Positions 1-9,300 of a stretch of DNA of 64,000 nt are shown piece after piece; positions within the stretch are counted from its first letter, which is position 1; each line of letters opens with the position of its first letter. The notes under the pieces are model-generated. The model was not told where the DNA came from. It saw only the letters and a program-made list of their open reading frames with translations, and did no database searches. This stretch comes from Solwaraspora sp. WMMA2056 (GTDB taxonomy: Bacteria; Actinomycetota; Actinomycetes; Mycobacteriales; Micromonosporaceae). The stretch spans positions 2,542,001 through 2,606,000 of the forward strand of contig NZ_CP128360.1 in the NCBI RefSeq assembly GCF_030345095.1, written 5' to 3'. The translations under genes were made by a program, and so were the position numbers.

Positions 1-518
1 TACAGCGAGTCGACGACCACTCCAGTCTCACTGCCGAGCAGCCCGTGGTCGGCGTACAGCTCCAACAGGCTTTCCCGGTGCTCCTGGAAGTCGGCCCGAG
101 ACAGGTAACGGGCCACCCTCCCGGCACGGATCAGGTTGGCGTGGTCAAGGTGAGACCGCAGTTCGGCCGCGTCCCGGTCCAGGCCGATCGCGACGAGGAA
201 CGCGGACATCTGGTCCCTGACCTGGACCAGCGTCTGCCAGGGCACGTTGCGGGAGTTCCACGCGCCGAGGTCCGAGATGACGACGGTCATCGGCGCGCCG
301 AGTCGGCGTTGCAACTCGACGATGCCGAGCATGACCGACAGGGTGCCTGCGGTCGGTGCGTTCGTCGGACCGAAGCCGGTCACGACAGACATCGACTGGC
401 GCTTGTATGGGTCCAGGACCGTGAGCGCGTTGTCAGCGTGGGCGAATCGGGCTGCGGTTTGCCCGAGCTCTTCGGCCAAGACCTCGGCCGATCGCAGATC
501 TATTGACGCTGGTGGCAT
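1..518 (-). CDS. Tryptophanyl-tRNA synthetase-like protein (partial, runs off the left edge)
   Basis: The gene is read leftward from an ATG at 516-518, and only the first 172 codons lie in the window. The protein has the look of a class I Trp/Tyr-type aminoacyl-tRNA synthetase fold. Residues 48-60 (GFGPTNAPTAGTL) sit where TrpRS has its G-x-x-PTG-x-x-HLGH segment, followed by a helix (VELQRRLGAP) and a strand ending VVISDLGAWNSR at 79-90. The HIGH signature is degenerate, so this may be a synthetase paralogue used in biosynthesis or regulation rather than the housekeeping TrpRS. It starts 12 bp after the stop of the TrpD-like gene and is probably co-transcribed with it. The KMSKS half is outside the window, so activity cannot be judged. 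Confidence 0.6.
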   Translation of the reverse strand, partial: MPPASIDLRSAEVLAEELGQTAARFAHADNALTVLDPYKRQSMSVVTGFGPTNAPTAGTLSVMLGIVELQRRLGAPMTVVISDLGAWNSRNVPWQTLVQVRDQMSAFLVAIGLDRDAAELRSHLDHANLIRAGRVARYLSRADFQEHRESLLELYADHGLLGSETGVVVDSL

Positions 519-530
519 GTCTGGCTTCCT

Positions 531-1553
531 CTACCTGAGGTCGGTGAGCATGGTCAGCAGCCGCATGGCGTTACCGGAGCGGCGAGCGTGACGAACCCGG
601 GCGCTCGCTTCGTCGATGTCGACTCCGCTTGCTCCCACGACGAGCGCGGCGTTCAGCTCGACCAGCATGGTTGCGGCCGTGTCGTCTCCGGGGGCGAGCG
701 CAGCGGTGACGAGCGCGGCGTTCCCGGCATGTGTGGGTTGGTGCGCGACGGCCTGACGCCATGAGGACGTCGGCTCGGTGCCCTGATGGATGCCGCAGGT
801 GATTAGCCCGTCGGTGAGACGGGCCAGCCGCGCCTGACCAACGCCGGCGTACTCGTCGACGGTCTCGCCGGGGGAGAGCTCCGTGCAGGTGACGACGCCG
901 AGGGCGAGTTCTGGCCTGATTCTCTGTAGCGCTGCGGCCGCGAGCGTGACGTCGCGGTGCGCCAGGCCGAGCAGGTAGCTGCTCGCGCGGACGCAGAGAG
1001 CGGCGACTGGCATGAAGAAACTTGCCGGATTCAGGGTGTCGAAGACGTCGTCGTACCGGTCTGCGTAGCGAGGGCAAAAGACTGGGTAGCCGACGAAAGC
1101 AATGCCGTAACGCTCCAGCACTTCAGGAATGCCCGTTGGCTGGCTGACCGGTCGTATGCCGAGGAGATCCAGGACGTCGGCGGCTCCGGAGACCGCGGAT
1201 ACCGATCGCGAGATTCCCTTGACGACGCGGGTCCCGGCGGCGGCGGCGAGGATCCCGGCCGCAGTGCTGACGTTGAAGGTCTTGTACTGCTCCTTTCCGC
1301 TGCCGGCGACGACGACAGTGCCCCCGGGTACGTCGACCGGCTGGCTGGCGTAGTTGGCGAGCACCGGGTCGAACTGTGTGATCACCGTCCACCACTCGGA
1401 CAGTTCCGCCGGGCCGAGGCGGTCGGCGCGGAGCAGGTCGACGCACCACCGCCGCCATTGCATGTTCGCCGATGGTGATTCGTCCCGAAGAAACGCGTAC
1501 AGCTGATCGGGCGACCATCTGTCAGACGGTGCGGCCAGGGACGGGGCGTTCAT
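531..1553 (-). CDS. Anthranilate phosphoribosyltransferase-like protein (TrpD/GT3 fold)
   Basis: This 340-residue protein carries the glycosyltransferase-family-3 phosphoribosyltransferase core. GSGKEQYKTFNVST corresponds to the PRPP loop GTGGD..TFNIST of TrpD, and VVKGISRSVS..SGAADVLDLLG corresponds to VxKHGNRxxSSxxGSADxLExLG. The His of KHGNR is replaced by Gly, which argues against ordinary anthranilate phosphoribosyltransferase. No other trp gene is nearby. The start is placed at ATG 1553 rather than GTG 1565 because it makes an ATGA overlap with the stop of the preceding small gene, implying translational coupling. The downstream neighbour is TrpRS-like. The substrate is unknown; a phosphoribosyl- or nucleoside-forming step on an indole or aromatic compound is only a guess. 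Confidence 0.7.
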   Translation of the reverse strand: MNAPSLAAPSDRWSPDQLYAFLRDESPSANMQWRRWCVDLLRADRLGPAELSEWWTVITQFDPVLANYASQPVDVPGGTVVVAGSGKEQYKTFNVSTAAGILAAAAGTRVVKGISRSVSAVSGAADVLDLLGIRPVSQPTGIPEVLERYGIAFVGYPVFCPRYADRYDDVFDTLNPASFFMPVAALCVRASSYLLGLAHRDVTLAAAALQRIRPELALGVVTCTELSPGETVDEYAGVGQARLARLTDGLITCGIHQGTEPTSSWRQAVAHQPTHAGNAALVTAALAPGDDTAATMLVELNAALVVGASGVDIDEASARVRHARRSGNAMRLLTMLTDLR

Positions 1554-1795
1554 TTGGTCCACCACGAGCGCGTCGAGCCAGCCGTGCGGGCACCGGACAG
1601 CTCAGGACGAGACGCTCCAGGCGTACGCCGAGGCAGGTGTGCAGACAGGCTGAACACCCGCGCCGCCCGTTCGTGCGCCGCGCACGGTCCGAGCGTTCCG
1701 CAAGCCAGGCACCTCCCATCGGCGCACGACACCACGTGCTGCGTCAGGACGGCCTGCGCCTCCTCCAGCTGCCCGCCGCCGAGATACGTCGCCAC
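1550..1795 (-). CDS. Small Cys-rich protein, first gene of the TrpD-like/TrpRS-like cassette
   Basis: This 81-residue protein starts at GTG 1795 behind a good ribosome site (GGAGG, about 5 bp upstream). Four cysteines at residues 24, 29, 32 and 38 (C-x4-C-x2-C-x5-C, beginning CADGRCLACG) could bind a metal. A basic tail (LPRRTPGASRPEL) follows. Similar short proteins with a CADGRC..CG..GPC core and an LPRR-PGASRPEL tail occur in actinomycetes, as I recall from family knowledge, but I know of no assigned function. The stop codon overlaps the TrpD-like ATG by 4 bp, so the two are expressed together. It could be a zinc-ribbon-like adaptor or regulator. Confidence 0.6.
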   Translation of the reverse strand: MATYLGGGQLEEAQAVLTQHVVSCADGRCLACGTLGPCAAHERAARVFSLSAHLPRRTPGASRPELSGARTAGSTRSWWTK

Positions 1796-2035
1796 GGTTC
1801 CTCCAAGGTCATTTGTTCAATGGGTGGTGTGGCGGGCACGTCGTGCGTGTCGCTTCCATCGACGTCGCCTGCCGTCGCCGTCACCGGGACTCAACGGCTC
1901 GCCGTTCGCATCCCTCGATGAACAGGTTGGTCACGCCGATAGATCAGCTGAAGTGGTTCTCCGTCAGCCGGTGTCAGCCGACACCGGGCAGCCACGACGC
2001 GCGGGGGCCAGCGAAGCGGCGATAGGGTGCGGCAT

Positions 2036-2599
2036 ATGAGTACCGGTGCTCGGCGGGCAAGTGAGTGGACGATCCATGACGAGCGGGTCATCGACGACAC
2101 GAGGCGTGCCGTGCTGAGCGTCGCCGATGTCGAACTACCCGACGGCGTCCGGTTCGAGCAGTACGTACTCAGGGTGCCGTCCGCCGCGATGGTGATCGTG
2201 CTGGACGATGCCGACCGCGTGCTGATGATGTGGCGGCACCGGTTCATCATCGACCGGTGGGTCTGGGAGTTGCCGGGCGGCTACCTTGACCACGACGAGG
2301 ACCCCGTCGTCTGTGCGGCGCGGGAGGTCGAGGAGGAGACCGGCTGGCGGCCCAGGACCATGGAGCCGCTGCTGGGCTTCCAGCCCATGGTCGGCACCAT
2401 CGATCAGCAGAACATCATCTACCTTTCCCGAGGGGCAGACCCCACGGGCACCGTGCCTGACGTCAACGAGACTGCGCGAATCGGTTGGATCCCGCTGGCC
2501 GAGGTAGAGCAACGGATCCAGGCCGGGGAGATCGTCGGTGCGGGGTCTGTCGCCGGTCTGCTCGCCGTGCTGCTGGCCAAAGCGACAGGGCGAATTTAG
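2036..2599 (+). CDS. Nudix hydrolase (ADP-ribose pyrophosphatase-like)
   Basis: This 187-residue protein has a complete Nudix box at residues 82-104: G82, E88, then REVEEETGW, matching Gx5Ex7REUxEExGU. This loop binds the divalent metals that cleave nucleoside-diphosphate-linked substrates. The preceding segment (YVLRVPSAAMVIVLDDADRV) and the WELPGG strand are typical of ADP-ribose/NUDT5-like members. ATG 2036 is chosen over the in-frame GTG 2027. It is divergent from the TrpD-like cassette, and its stop overlaps the stop of the XRE regulator tail to tail by 4 bp. The substrate cannot be told from sequence. Confidence 0.85.
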   Translation: MSTGARRASEWTIHDERVIDDTRRAVLSVADVELPDGVRFEQYVLRVPSAAMVIVLDDADRVLMMWRHRFIIDRWVWELPGGYLDHDEDPVVCAAREVEEETGWRPRTMEPLLGFQPMVGTIDQQNIIYLSRGADPTGTVPDVNETARIGWIPLAEVEQRIQAGEIVGAGSVAGLLAVLLAKATGRI

Positions 2600-3972
2600 G
2601 CGGCTTGGAGTAGCGGCCGTACGCGCGCGGAGAACTCCTGCACCGTCGGCAGCCCGGCGTACGGCGTGAGGCGGTCCGCGAGAGTGGCGAGGTATGCGCG
2701 CGCCCGTTCGGAGCTCAGACTCTCGGCGGCTTGTGCTGCCTGCACCCCCACCGCGCCGGCTTGCTCCGGCTCACCGGACTGCACGTGGGCAAGCGCCAAC
2801 AACGCCAGGTTGAACTGCTTGCCGCGGGCATAGGCGCTGCCGTCCATCTCCAACGACCGCACCGCGAACCGGGCCGCGAGCTTGCCTCGGCCGAGCGCGG
2901 CGAAGCAGTGTCCGAACTTGGCCGAGAGATACGCTTCGTCGAAGTAGCCGATCCACTGTGGGTTGCTCGTGTTCTCCGCGCGGTCGAAGGCGCGTTCAGC
3001 GCGGTCGAGCGCTGCCGTACAGGCCGCCTCGTCGCCGCCCACGGCGTGGCCCTGCGCCTCCAGCACTGCGGATTCCGCCTGGATCGCAGCCATCCCGGAC
3101 TCGGCCGCCGTGCGACCTGCGGCACGCGCCAAGTCGACCGCCTCTGCCGACGCCCCCAAGTAGGCCGCCTGGTGACTCATCGCCGCGAGGATCTCCGCGC
3201 CCAGCGGGCGATCGCCTGCGGCTGTGGCGAGCCGTAGCGCCTGGACCATGTACCGCTGCGCCAAGCCGTTCAGCCCAGCATCGTACGACGCCCAGCCCGC
3301 GAGCTGGGTGGCCTCGGCCGCCGCCGAGTACAGCGCGATACCGGTGCGGGCGTCGTACCGACCACGCAGGAGCGGAGCCACCTCGGTATCAAGGAACCGG
3401 ACCAACCCCTCACGGACGTGGCCGCCACCATAACGGTTGTCGAGCGACCGGTAGACGCCGGAGATATGCCGGATCGTCTCGACGTGAGGTTCACCAACGA
3501 GCCTGTCACCGTGGCCGACAGGCTCCTCTTCGAGTCGAGCGGTCAGCCAGCGGAGCGCCGGCGTCAGGAACGCCGCCGCGTTGAATCCCGCACCCATCAG
3601 GAGATCTCGCCGTTGCATATCTCCCCGCCACAGCTCTGCCGCGACCTCCGCGCTGTGTCGCCAGTCCTGCGGGAAGTCTAATCCCACCGCCGCGTCGGGG
3701 CCCGGCTCAGCGGGACCCGTGACCAGTTCGCCGCTGTCAGCCGACACCTCGCTCACCAGGGCGGACAACTCGCCGTTGGCACCGAGCGCCGTATCGAGCA
3801 GCGCCACCACGGACGCGCTGGGCCGCTTGCCGCCGGCCTCGAGATCCCAGAGGTATCCGTGGGAGCAGTGGACCAGCTGCCCGAGCCGGCGAAGCGACAG
3901 GCCCCGCTCCTCGCGTAGCGACCTCAAGCGCGGCCCGAAGGCCGGATCGACGACAACGAGCTGTCGCGGCAT
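2596..3972 (-). CDS. XRE-family regulator with C-terminal TPR-like region
   Basis: This 458-residue protein has an N-terminal Cro/C1-type helix-turn-helix at about residues 11-65 (LREERGLSLRRLGQLVHCSH). A long alpha-helical, Ala/Leu-rich region follows, with TPR-like repeats (for example ALDRAERAFDRAE). This is a common actinobacterial layout for regulators that sense a peptide or small molecule through the helical domain. It sits tail to tail with the Nudix gene, and its own promoter must lie in the 189-bp gap before the penicillin-binding protein gene. Regulation of the nearby TrpD-like cassette is possible but unproven. Confidence 0.8.
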   Translation of the reverse strand: MPRQLVVVDPAFGPRLRSLREERGLSLRRLGQLVHCSHGYLWDLEAGGKRPSASVVALLDTALGANGELSALVSEVSADSGELVTGPAEPGPDAAVGLDFPQDWRHSAEVAAELWRGDMQRRDLLMGAGFNAAAFLTPALRWLTARLEEEPVGHGDRLVGEPHVETIRHISGVYRSLDNRYGGGHVREGLVRFLDTEVAPLLRGRYDARTGIALYSAAAEATQLAGWASYDAGLNGLAQRYMVQALRLATAAGDRPLGAEILAAMSHQAAYLGASAEAVDLARAAGRTAAESGMAAIQAESAVLEAQGHAVGGDEAACTAALDRAERAFDRAENTSNPQWIGYFDEAYLSAKFGHCFAALGRGKLAARFAVRSLEMDGSAYARGKQFNLALLALAHVQSGEPEQAGAVGVQAAQAAESLSSERARAYLATLADRLTPYAGLPTVQEFSARVRPLLQAA

Positions 3973-4161
3973 GGCACGCTCTCCTCGGAAATGAGGTCAC
4001 GATTGGCCGATTGGTTTTGCCGGAGCTAAGACGTACCTTGACAGTACTCGTTGAATCGTAGTCGTGGAGCATCTAACCGAAGTGGACTACCAATTAGGAG
4101 CAATCTGGACTTTGGCCAGTGCCGTCCGAGGCAACGACGGTGGAGTACGACACCGAGCGGG

Positions 4162-6129
4162 TCAGCCGGCGAGGCCACGCAGGAAGGTCTCGGCGATCGG
4201 CACCGCCTGACCGGAGCCGGACCCGCCCTGCTCCACGAAGACGGCGAAGGCCACGTCACCCTGCCAGCCGACGAACCAGGCGTGGGTGTTGGCCGGGTCG
4301 TCGTCGTACTCGGCGGTGCCGGTCTTGCCGTGCACCGGATCGCCCGGCACGTCCCGCAGCGCCTCGGCGGTGCCGACGGTGACCGCGTCGCGCATCATCG
4401 AGCGCAGCGCCTCGACGGCACCGGTGTCCAGTTGCGGGCCGTCCGGCTCCGGGGTCGGCGGGGCCGGCTCCGAGATCAGTTTCGGCTGACGCCACTGCCC
4501 CCGGGCGACCGCCGCCGTCGCACCGGCCATCGCCAATGGACTGACCACCGTGGTGCCCTGCCCGAACGCGGCGGCGGCCCGCTCGGCCGGTGGGCCGCCG
4601 GTGGAGACCGTACCGGTGAACGCCGGCACGCCCAGCCGCCACTGACCTTCGAGCCCGAGCAGCCGGCCGGTCTCGGCGAGCCCGTCGGCCCCCAACTTCG
4701 GTGCCAGGTTGGCGAAGGTGGTGTTGCAGGATTCGGCGAAGACCGTCCGCATCGGCACCCGCCCCAGCTCGAAGCCGTTGGCGTTGGTGAACGTCCGGCC
4801 GTCGACGGTGGCCGTCTTCGGACAGTCGACCGGGTCGTTCGGGCCGACCGCGCCGGCTTCGAGCAGGCCGAGGGTGCTGACCATCTTGAACGTCGATCCG
4901 GGCGGGACCTGGGCGGTGAACGCCAGGTTCTCCGTACCGCCGCCGGGGCCGTTGGCGACGGCGAGCAACGCGCCGTCGCTGATCCGTATCGCGACCAGGG
5001 CGCTGCGCCGGGAGACCCCGGCCAGCGCGGCGTCGGCGGCGGTCTGAGTGCGCACATCGAGCGTGGTCCGCAGCGCCTCGCCCGGCTGGGCGTCCGCGCG
5101 GAACAGCACGTCGCCGCTGGACTGGGTGCCGTCCGGGGCGGTGCCGACGATCTGCACCGAGTAGCCCGGTACGCCGCGTAGCCGCTCCTCGTAGGTGCCC
5201 TGCAGCCCGCCGTGCCCGACGAGGTCGCCGATCTCGTACCGGCCGGGGTGTGCCTCCATGTCCTGCCGCTGCACCGGGTCGACCGTGCCGAGCAGCGCGC
5301 GGGCGAACTCCCGGGTCGGGGCCAGGTCGCGTTCCTCGCGGCGGAACTTGGTGCCGGGCAGGTCGTAGATCCGGTCCCGGATCTGCTGGTACGCCTCCTC
5401 GCGCAGGGTGACCACCTCGACGAAGGCGTCCGGCTGCGCGGCGGTGAGCCGGTCGGACAGCCCCGCGACGTCGATCGGCGGGTCCAGCGCCGGGCGGATC
5501 GCGCGGAACGCGGTGTCGAGCGCGGTGACCAGGGCGGCCGGGTCGTCGACCTCGCTCGGTTGGACGCCGACCACGACGACGGCGCGGGGCGCCACGATCG
5601 GCTGCCCGGCCCCGTCGAGGACCGATCCACGGACCGGCGCGATGCGGTTCACCGCCAGTTGGTCGCCGCTGTCCAGTTGCGGGTGGACGATCTCCGGGCT
5701 CCAGATGATCTGCCAGGCGTCGTCGGCGCCCCGGCGTAGCCGTACCGACGTGGGGTAGCTCCACCGCACCTCACCCGGCAGCGTCCACTCGACCGTCACC
5801 GTGCCGGTGGCGATGTCCTCGGTGACCGGGGCGTCGCCGTCGCGGCGCAGCTGCGGCGGACTGTCGTCCAGGTCGCCGACCAGCGCGGTCAGCTCCTCGG
5901 TGACCTGGGTGGCCGGCACCCGCTGACCGGCCGGGGTGATGAAACCGATCGCCGACAGATCGCCGCGCTGCCAGCCCTCGATGAAGGCGTCGACCGTGGC
6001 TTCCGGTCCGTCGTCGGACGAGCAGGCGGTCAGCACGGTGGTCAGGGTGAGCACCGCCGCCGCGACCGCGACCGGCCGGCGACCCCAGCGGTACGCGCGA
6101 CGGGGCTGGTGCGCTGCCTGATGACGCAT
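4162..6129 (-). CDS. Penicillin-binding protein, lipoprotein-anchored, with MecA_N-type domain
   Basis: This 655-residue transpeptidase cross-links peptidoglycan outside the membrane. The N-terminus has a signal segment ending LTAC, a lipobox. An NTF2-like/MecA_N region (AFIEGWQRGDLSAIGF) and a PBP-dimer domain follow. The C-terminal transpeptidase domain shows all three active-site motifs: S412TFK415, S467CN469 and K602TG604. A ribosome site (GGAAGGGG) precedes ATG 6129. Length and order match the class B MecA/PBP2a-like group of actinobacteria. Such proteins can be low-affinity for beta-lactams, but resistance cannot be inferred here. It is monocistronic and divergent from the glutamate dehydrogenase gene. 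Confidence 0.93.
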   Translation of the reverse strand: MRHQAAHQPRRAYRWGRRPVAVAAAVLTLTTVLTACSSDDGPEATVDAFIEGWQRGDLSAIGFITPAGQRVPATQVTEELTALVGDLDDSPPQLRRDGDAPVTEDIATGTVTVEWTLPGEVRWSYPTSVRLRRGADDAWQIIWSPEIVHPQLDSGDQLAVNRIAPVRGSVLDGAGQPIVAPRAVVVVGVQPSEVDDPAALVTALDTAFRAIRPALDPPIDVAGLSDRLTAAQPDAFVEVVTLREEAYQQIRDRIYDLPGTKFRREERDLAPTREFARALLGTVDPVQRQDMEAHPGRYEIGDLVGHGGLQGTYEERLRGVPGYSVQIVGTAPDGTQSSGDVLFRADAQPGEALRTTLDVRTQTAADAALAGVSRRSALVAIRISDGALLAVANGPGGGTENLAFTAQVPPGSTFKMVSTLGLLEAGAVGPNDPVDCPKTATVDGRTFTNANGFELGRVPMRTVFAESCNTTFANLAPKLGADGLAETGRLLGLEGQWRLGVPAFTGTVSTGGPPAERAAAAFGQGTTVVSPLAMAGATAAVARGQWRQPKLISEPAPPTPEPDGPQLDTGAVEALRSMMRDAVTVGTAEALRDVPGDPVHGKTGTAEYDDDPANTHAWFVGWQGDVAFAVFVEQGGSGSGQAVPIAETFLRGLAG

Positions 6130-6380
6130 GCGGGCGGTCCCCTTCCGGACGCATGGCGGACTCCACGCACCGTAGTACCCCGACGCATGCGTCCGCTGCC
6201 CCTGGCCGGGCGGCAGTGACCCACGCCCCGCCGCGACGAGGACCTATCACACAAAGTACCGAAATGGTGTCACCAAGTCGACGGTGTCGGGCCCATCTGC
6301 CGTCAGATGACCGATCCCTGGGGAATAGGCTTGGCGAAGGTTGACCCCACAGCGTGGTGGGGCGAGGGGAGTCTGCACCA

Positions 6381-9300
6381 ATGAACCGGCGTCCGGCGAC
6401 GAAGACGAAGCGCACCATTACCCCACGGACGTTCCCACCGCCGGAGACGACCCTCGCCGCGGTCGCCGACGACAGCGACGACACCGGCCTCGACGACCCG
6501 ATGCCGAGCGCGGAACGGCTGATCGCGCAGGCCGTGTCGCTGGCCGACACCGACCACGACACCGCCTCCCTGGTCGACCGCTTCTGGCGGTTCGCCGCCG
6601 ACGAGGAACTGGTCGGCTACACCCCGCAGGAAATGATCGCCGCCGCCCGGTCGCACCGCGAGCTCGCCGGCAGCCGCCTGCCCGGCGAGTTGAAGCTGCG
6701 ACTGACCCCACCCGGTGACGGCCAGCCGCACACCGTGATCGAGATCGTCACCGACGACATGCCGTTCCTGGTCGACTCGGTGACCGCGCTGCTCACCGAG
6801 CGGCACCTGGATGTGCAGCTGCTGGTCCACCCGCTGGTGGTGGTCCGCCGGGAGCCGCTGGGTCAGCTGACCGAGGTGGCCGCCGACGTCGAGCCCGACG
6901 ACGCGATCGACGGCGACCTGGTGGAGAGCTGGATCCGCATCGAGCTGGACCCGGTGCGCGACGCCGTCGACCGGGACCGGCTGCGCCGTGACCTCAAGCG
7001 GGTCCTCACCGACGTCCGCGAGGCGGTGGAGGACTGGCCGAAGATGCGCCGACGGGCCCTGGCCCTGGCCGACGAGCTCGTCGAGGCGACCGGGCGTGAC
7101 CAGCAGGCGCTGCCCGTACCGGACAAGGACGTGACCGACTCGGTCGAGCTGCTGCGCTGGCTGGCCGACGACCATTTCACCTTCCTCGGCTACCGCGAGT
7201 ACCGCCTGGTCGACAGCGGCGACGGGGACAAGGCACTGGTCGCGGTGCTCGGCAGCGGGCTCGGCATCCTGCGTCAGGATCAGACCCGGCCCCGACCGCT
7301 GGCGTCGATGACCCCGCAGGCGGCGGCGAAGGCGATGGAACAGCGGCTGCTGGTGATCACCAAGGCGAACTCGCGGGCCACCGTGCACCGGGCCGCCTAC
7401 CTCGACTACATCGGGTTCAAGACCTTCGACGCCGCCGGCCAGGTGGTCGGCGAGCGGCGGTTCCTGGGCCTGTTCTCCACCGCCGCGTACCGCACCAGCG
7501 TGCAGGAGCTGCCGGTGGTCCGGCGCAAGGTCGCCGAGGTGCTGGAACGCTCCGGGCTGAGCCCACGCAGCCACTCCGGCAAGGACATGCTGCAGATCCT
7601 GGAGACCTACCCGCGCGACGAGCTGTTCCAGATCCGCACCGACGACCTCTACCAGGCCGTGCTCGGCGTACTGCGGATGGCCGGCCGCCGCCAGCTGCGG
7701 CTGTTCCTACGCCCCGACGGGTACGGGCGGTTCCTGTCCTGCCTGATCTACCTGCCCCGGGACCGGTTCACCACGCAGAACCGGCTGCGGATGCAGCAGA
7801 TCCTGCTGCGCGAGCTCAACGGCGTCGGCGTCGACTACACCACCCGGGTCACCGAGTCGATGCTGGCCCGGGTGCACTTCATCGTGCGTACCGACCCGGC
7901 CGCGCCGCCGGCCGCGCTCGACCCGGACCGGCTGGCCGAGTTGCTCGCCGACGCCACCCGGCTGTGGGAGGACGACTTCCGGCTGGTGCTGGAGCGCAAA
8001 CTCGGCGACGAGTCGGCCAAGTCGCTGCACCGGCGTTACGCCGAGGCCTACCCGGAGGGCTACAAGGAGGAGCACTCCGCGTACGAGGCGGTGCAGGACC
8101 TGGCCAAGTTGGAGCTGCTCGACGAGCCGGGCCAGCTGGAGATGCACCTGTTCCGCCCGCCGGGCGGTGGCGGCGACGAACGCGACGTGCGGTTCAAGGT
8201 CTACCGGTACGGCGAACCGATGGTCCTCTCCGACGTGCTGCCGGTGCTGCACTCCCTCGGCGTCCAGGTCGTCGACGAGCGGCCGTACGAGATCGACCGC
8301 GCCGACCAGCTGATCTACCTGTACGACTTCGGGCTGCGCCTGCCGGTCGGTGCCTGGGCGCTGGCCGAGGTACGCCCACACGTGGAGAACGCGTTCTCGG
8401 CGGCGTGGCGCGGCGAGGCGGAGGTCGACGGGTTCAACGAACTGGTGCTGCGCGCCGGGCTGACCTGGCGACAGGTGGTGGTGCTGCGGGCGTACGCGAA
8501 GTATCTGCGCCAGGCCGGCACCGTCTTCTCCCAGGAGTACATGGAGGCCACGTTCGTCGCCTACCCGGTGGTCACCCGGCTGCTGATCGACCTGTTCGAG
8601 TGCCGGTTCGCGCCGACGCCGGAAGTCGACGACGACCGCCGTCGGCTGCGCGGGCAGGAACTGGTCGCGGCCATCGGCCGGCAGTTCGACGAGGTGGACA
8701 GCCTCGACCAGGACCGGATTCTGCGCAGCTACCTGACGTTGATCCTGGCCACCCTGCGGACCAACTTCTACCAGCGCGGCGCCGACGGCCGGCCGGTGCC
8801 GTACGTGGCGATCAAGCTGGACCCGCAGGCGGTGCCGGAGCTGCCGGCGCCCCGGCCGGCGTACGAGATCTTCGTCTACTCGCCCCGCTTCGAGGGCGTG
8901 CACCTGCGCTTCGGTGAGGTCGCCCGGGGTGGGTTGCGCTGGTCGGACCGGCGGGAGGACTTCCGTACCGAGGTGCTCGGCCTGGTCAAGGCGCAGATGG
9001 TGAAGAACGCGGTGATCGTTCCGGTCGGCGCCAAGGGCGGCTTCGTGGTGAAGCAGCCCGGCGGTACGGCGCGGGGCCGGGCGACGGCGCACCCACCGGA
9101 CCGGGAGGCGGTGCAGGCCGAAGGGGTGGCCTGCTACCAGCAGTTCATCTCCGCGTTGCTGGACGTCACCGACAACATCGTCGGTGGGCGCATCGAGCCG
9201 CCGCCGGCGGTGGTCCGCCACGACGGCGACGACCCGTACCTGGTGGTCGCCGCCGACAAGGGCACCGCCACCTTCTCCGACGTGGCGAACGCGATCTCCC

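Noticed and set aside
1-1795. Ordinary trp biosynthesis operon
   Set aside because: No trpB, trpA, trpE, trpC or trpG gene is adjacent, and the TrpD-like protein lacks the conserved KHGNR His.
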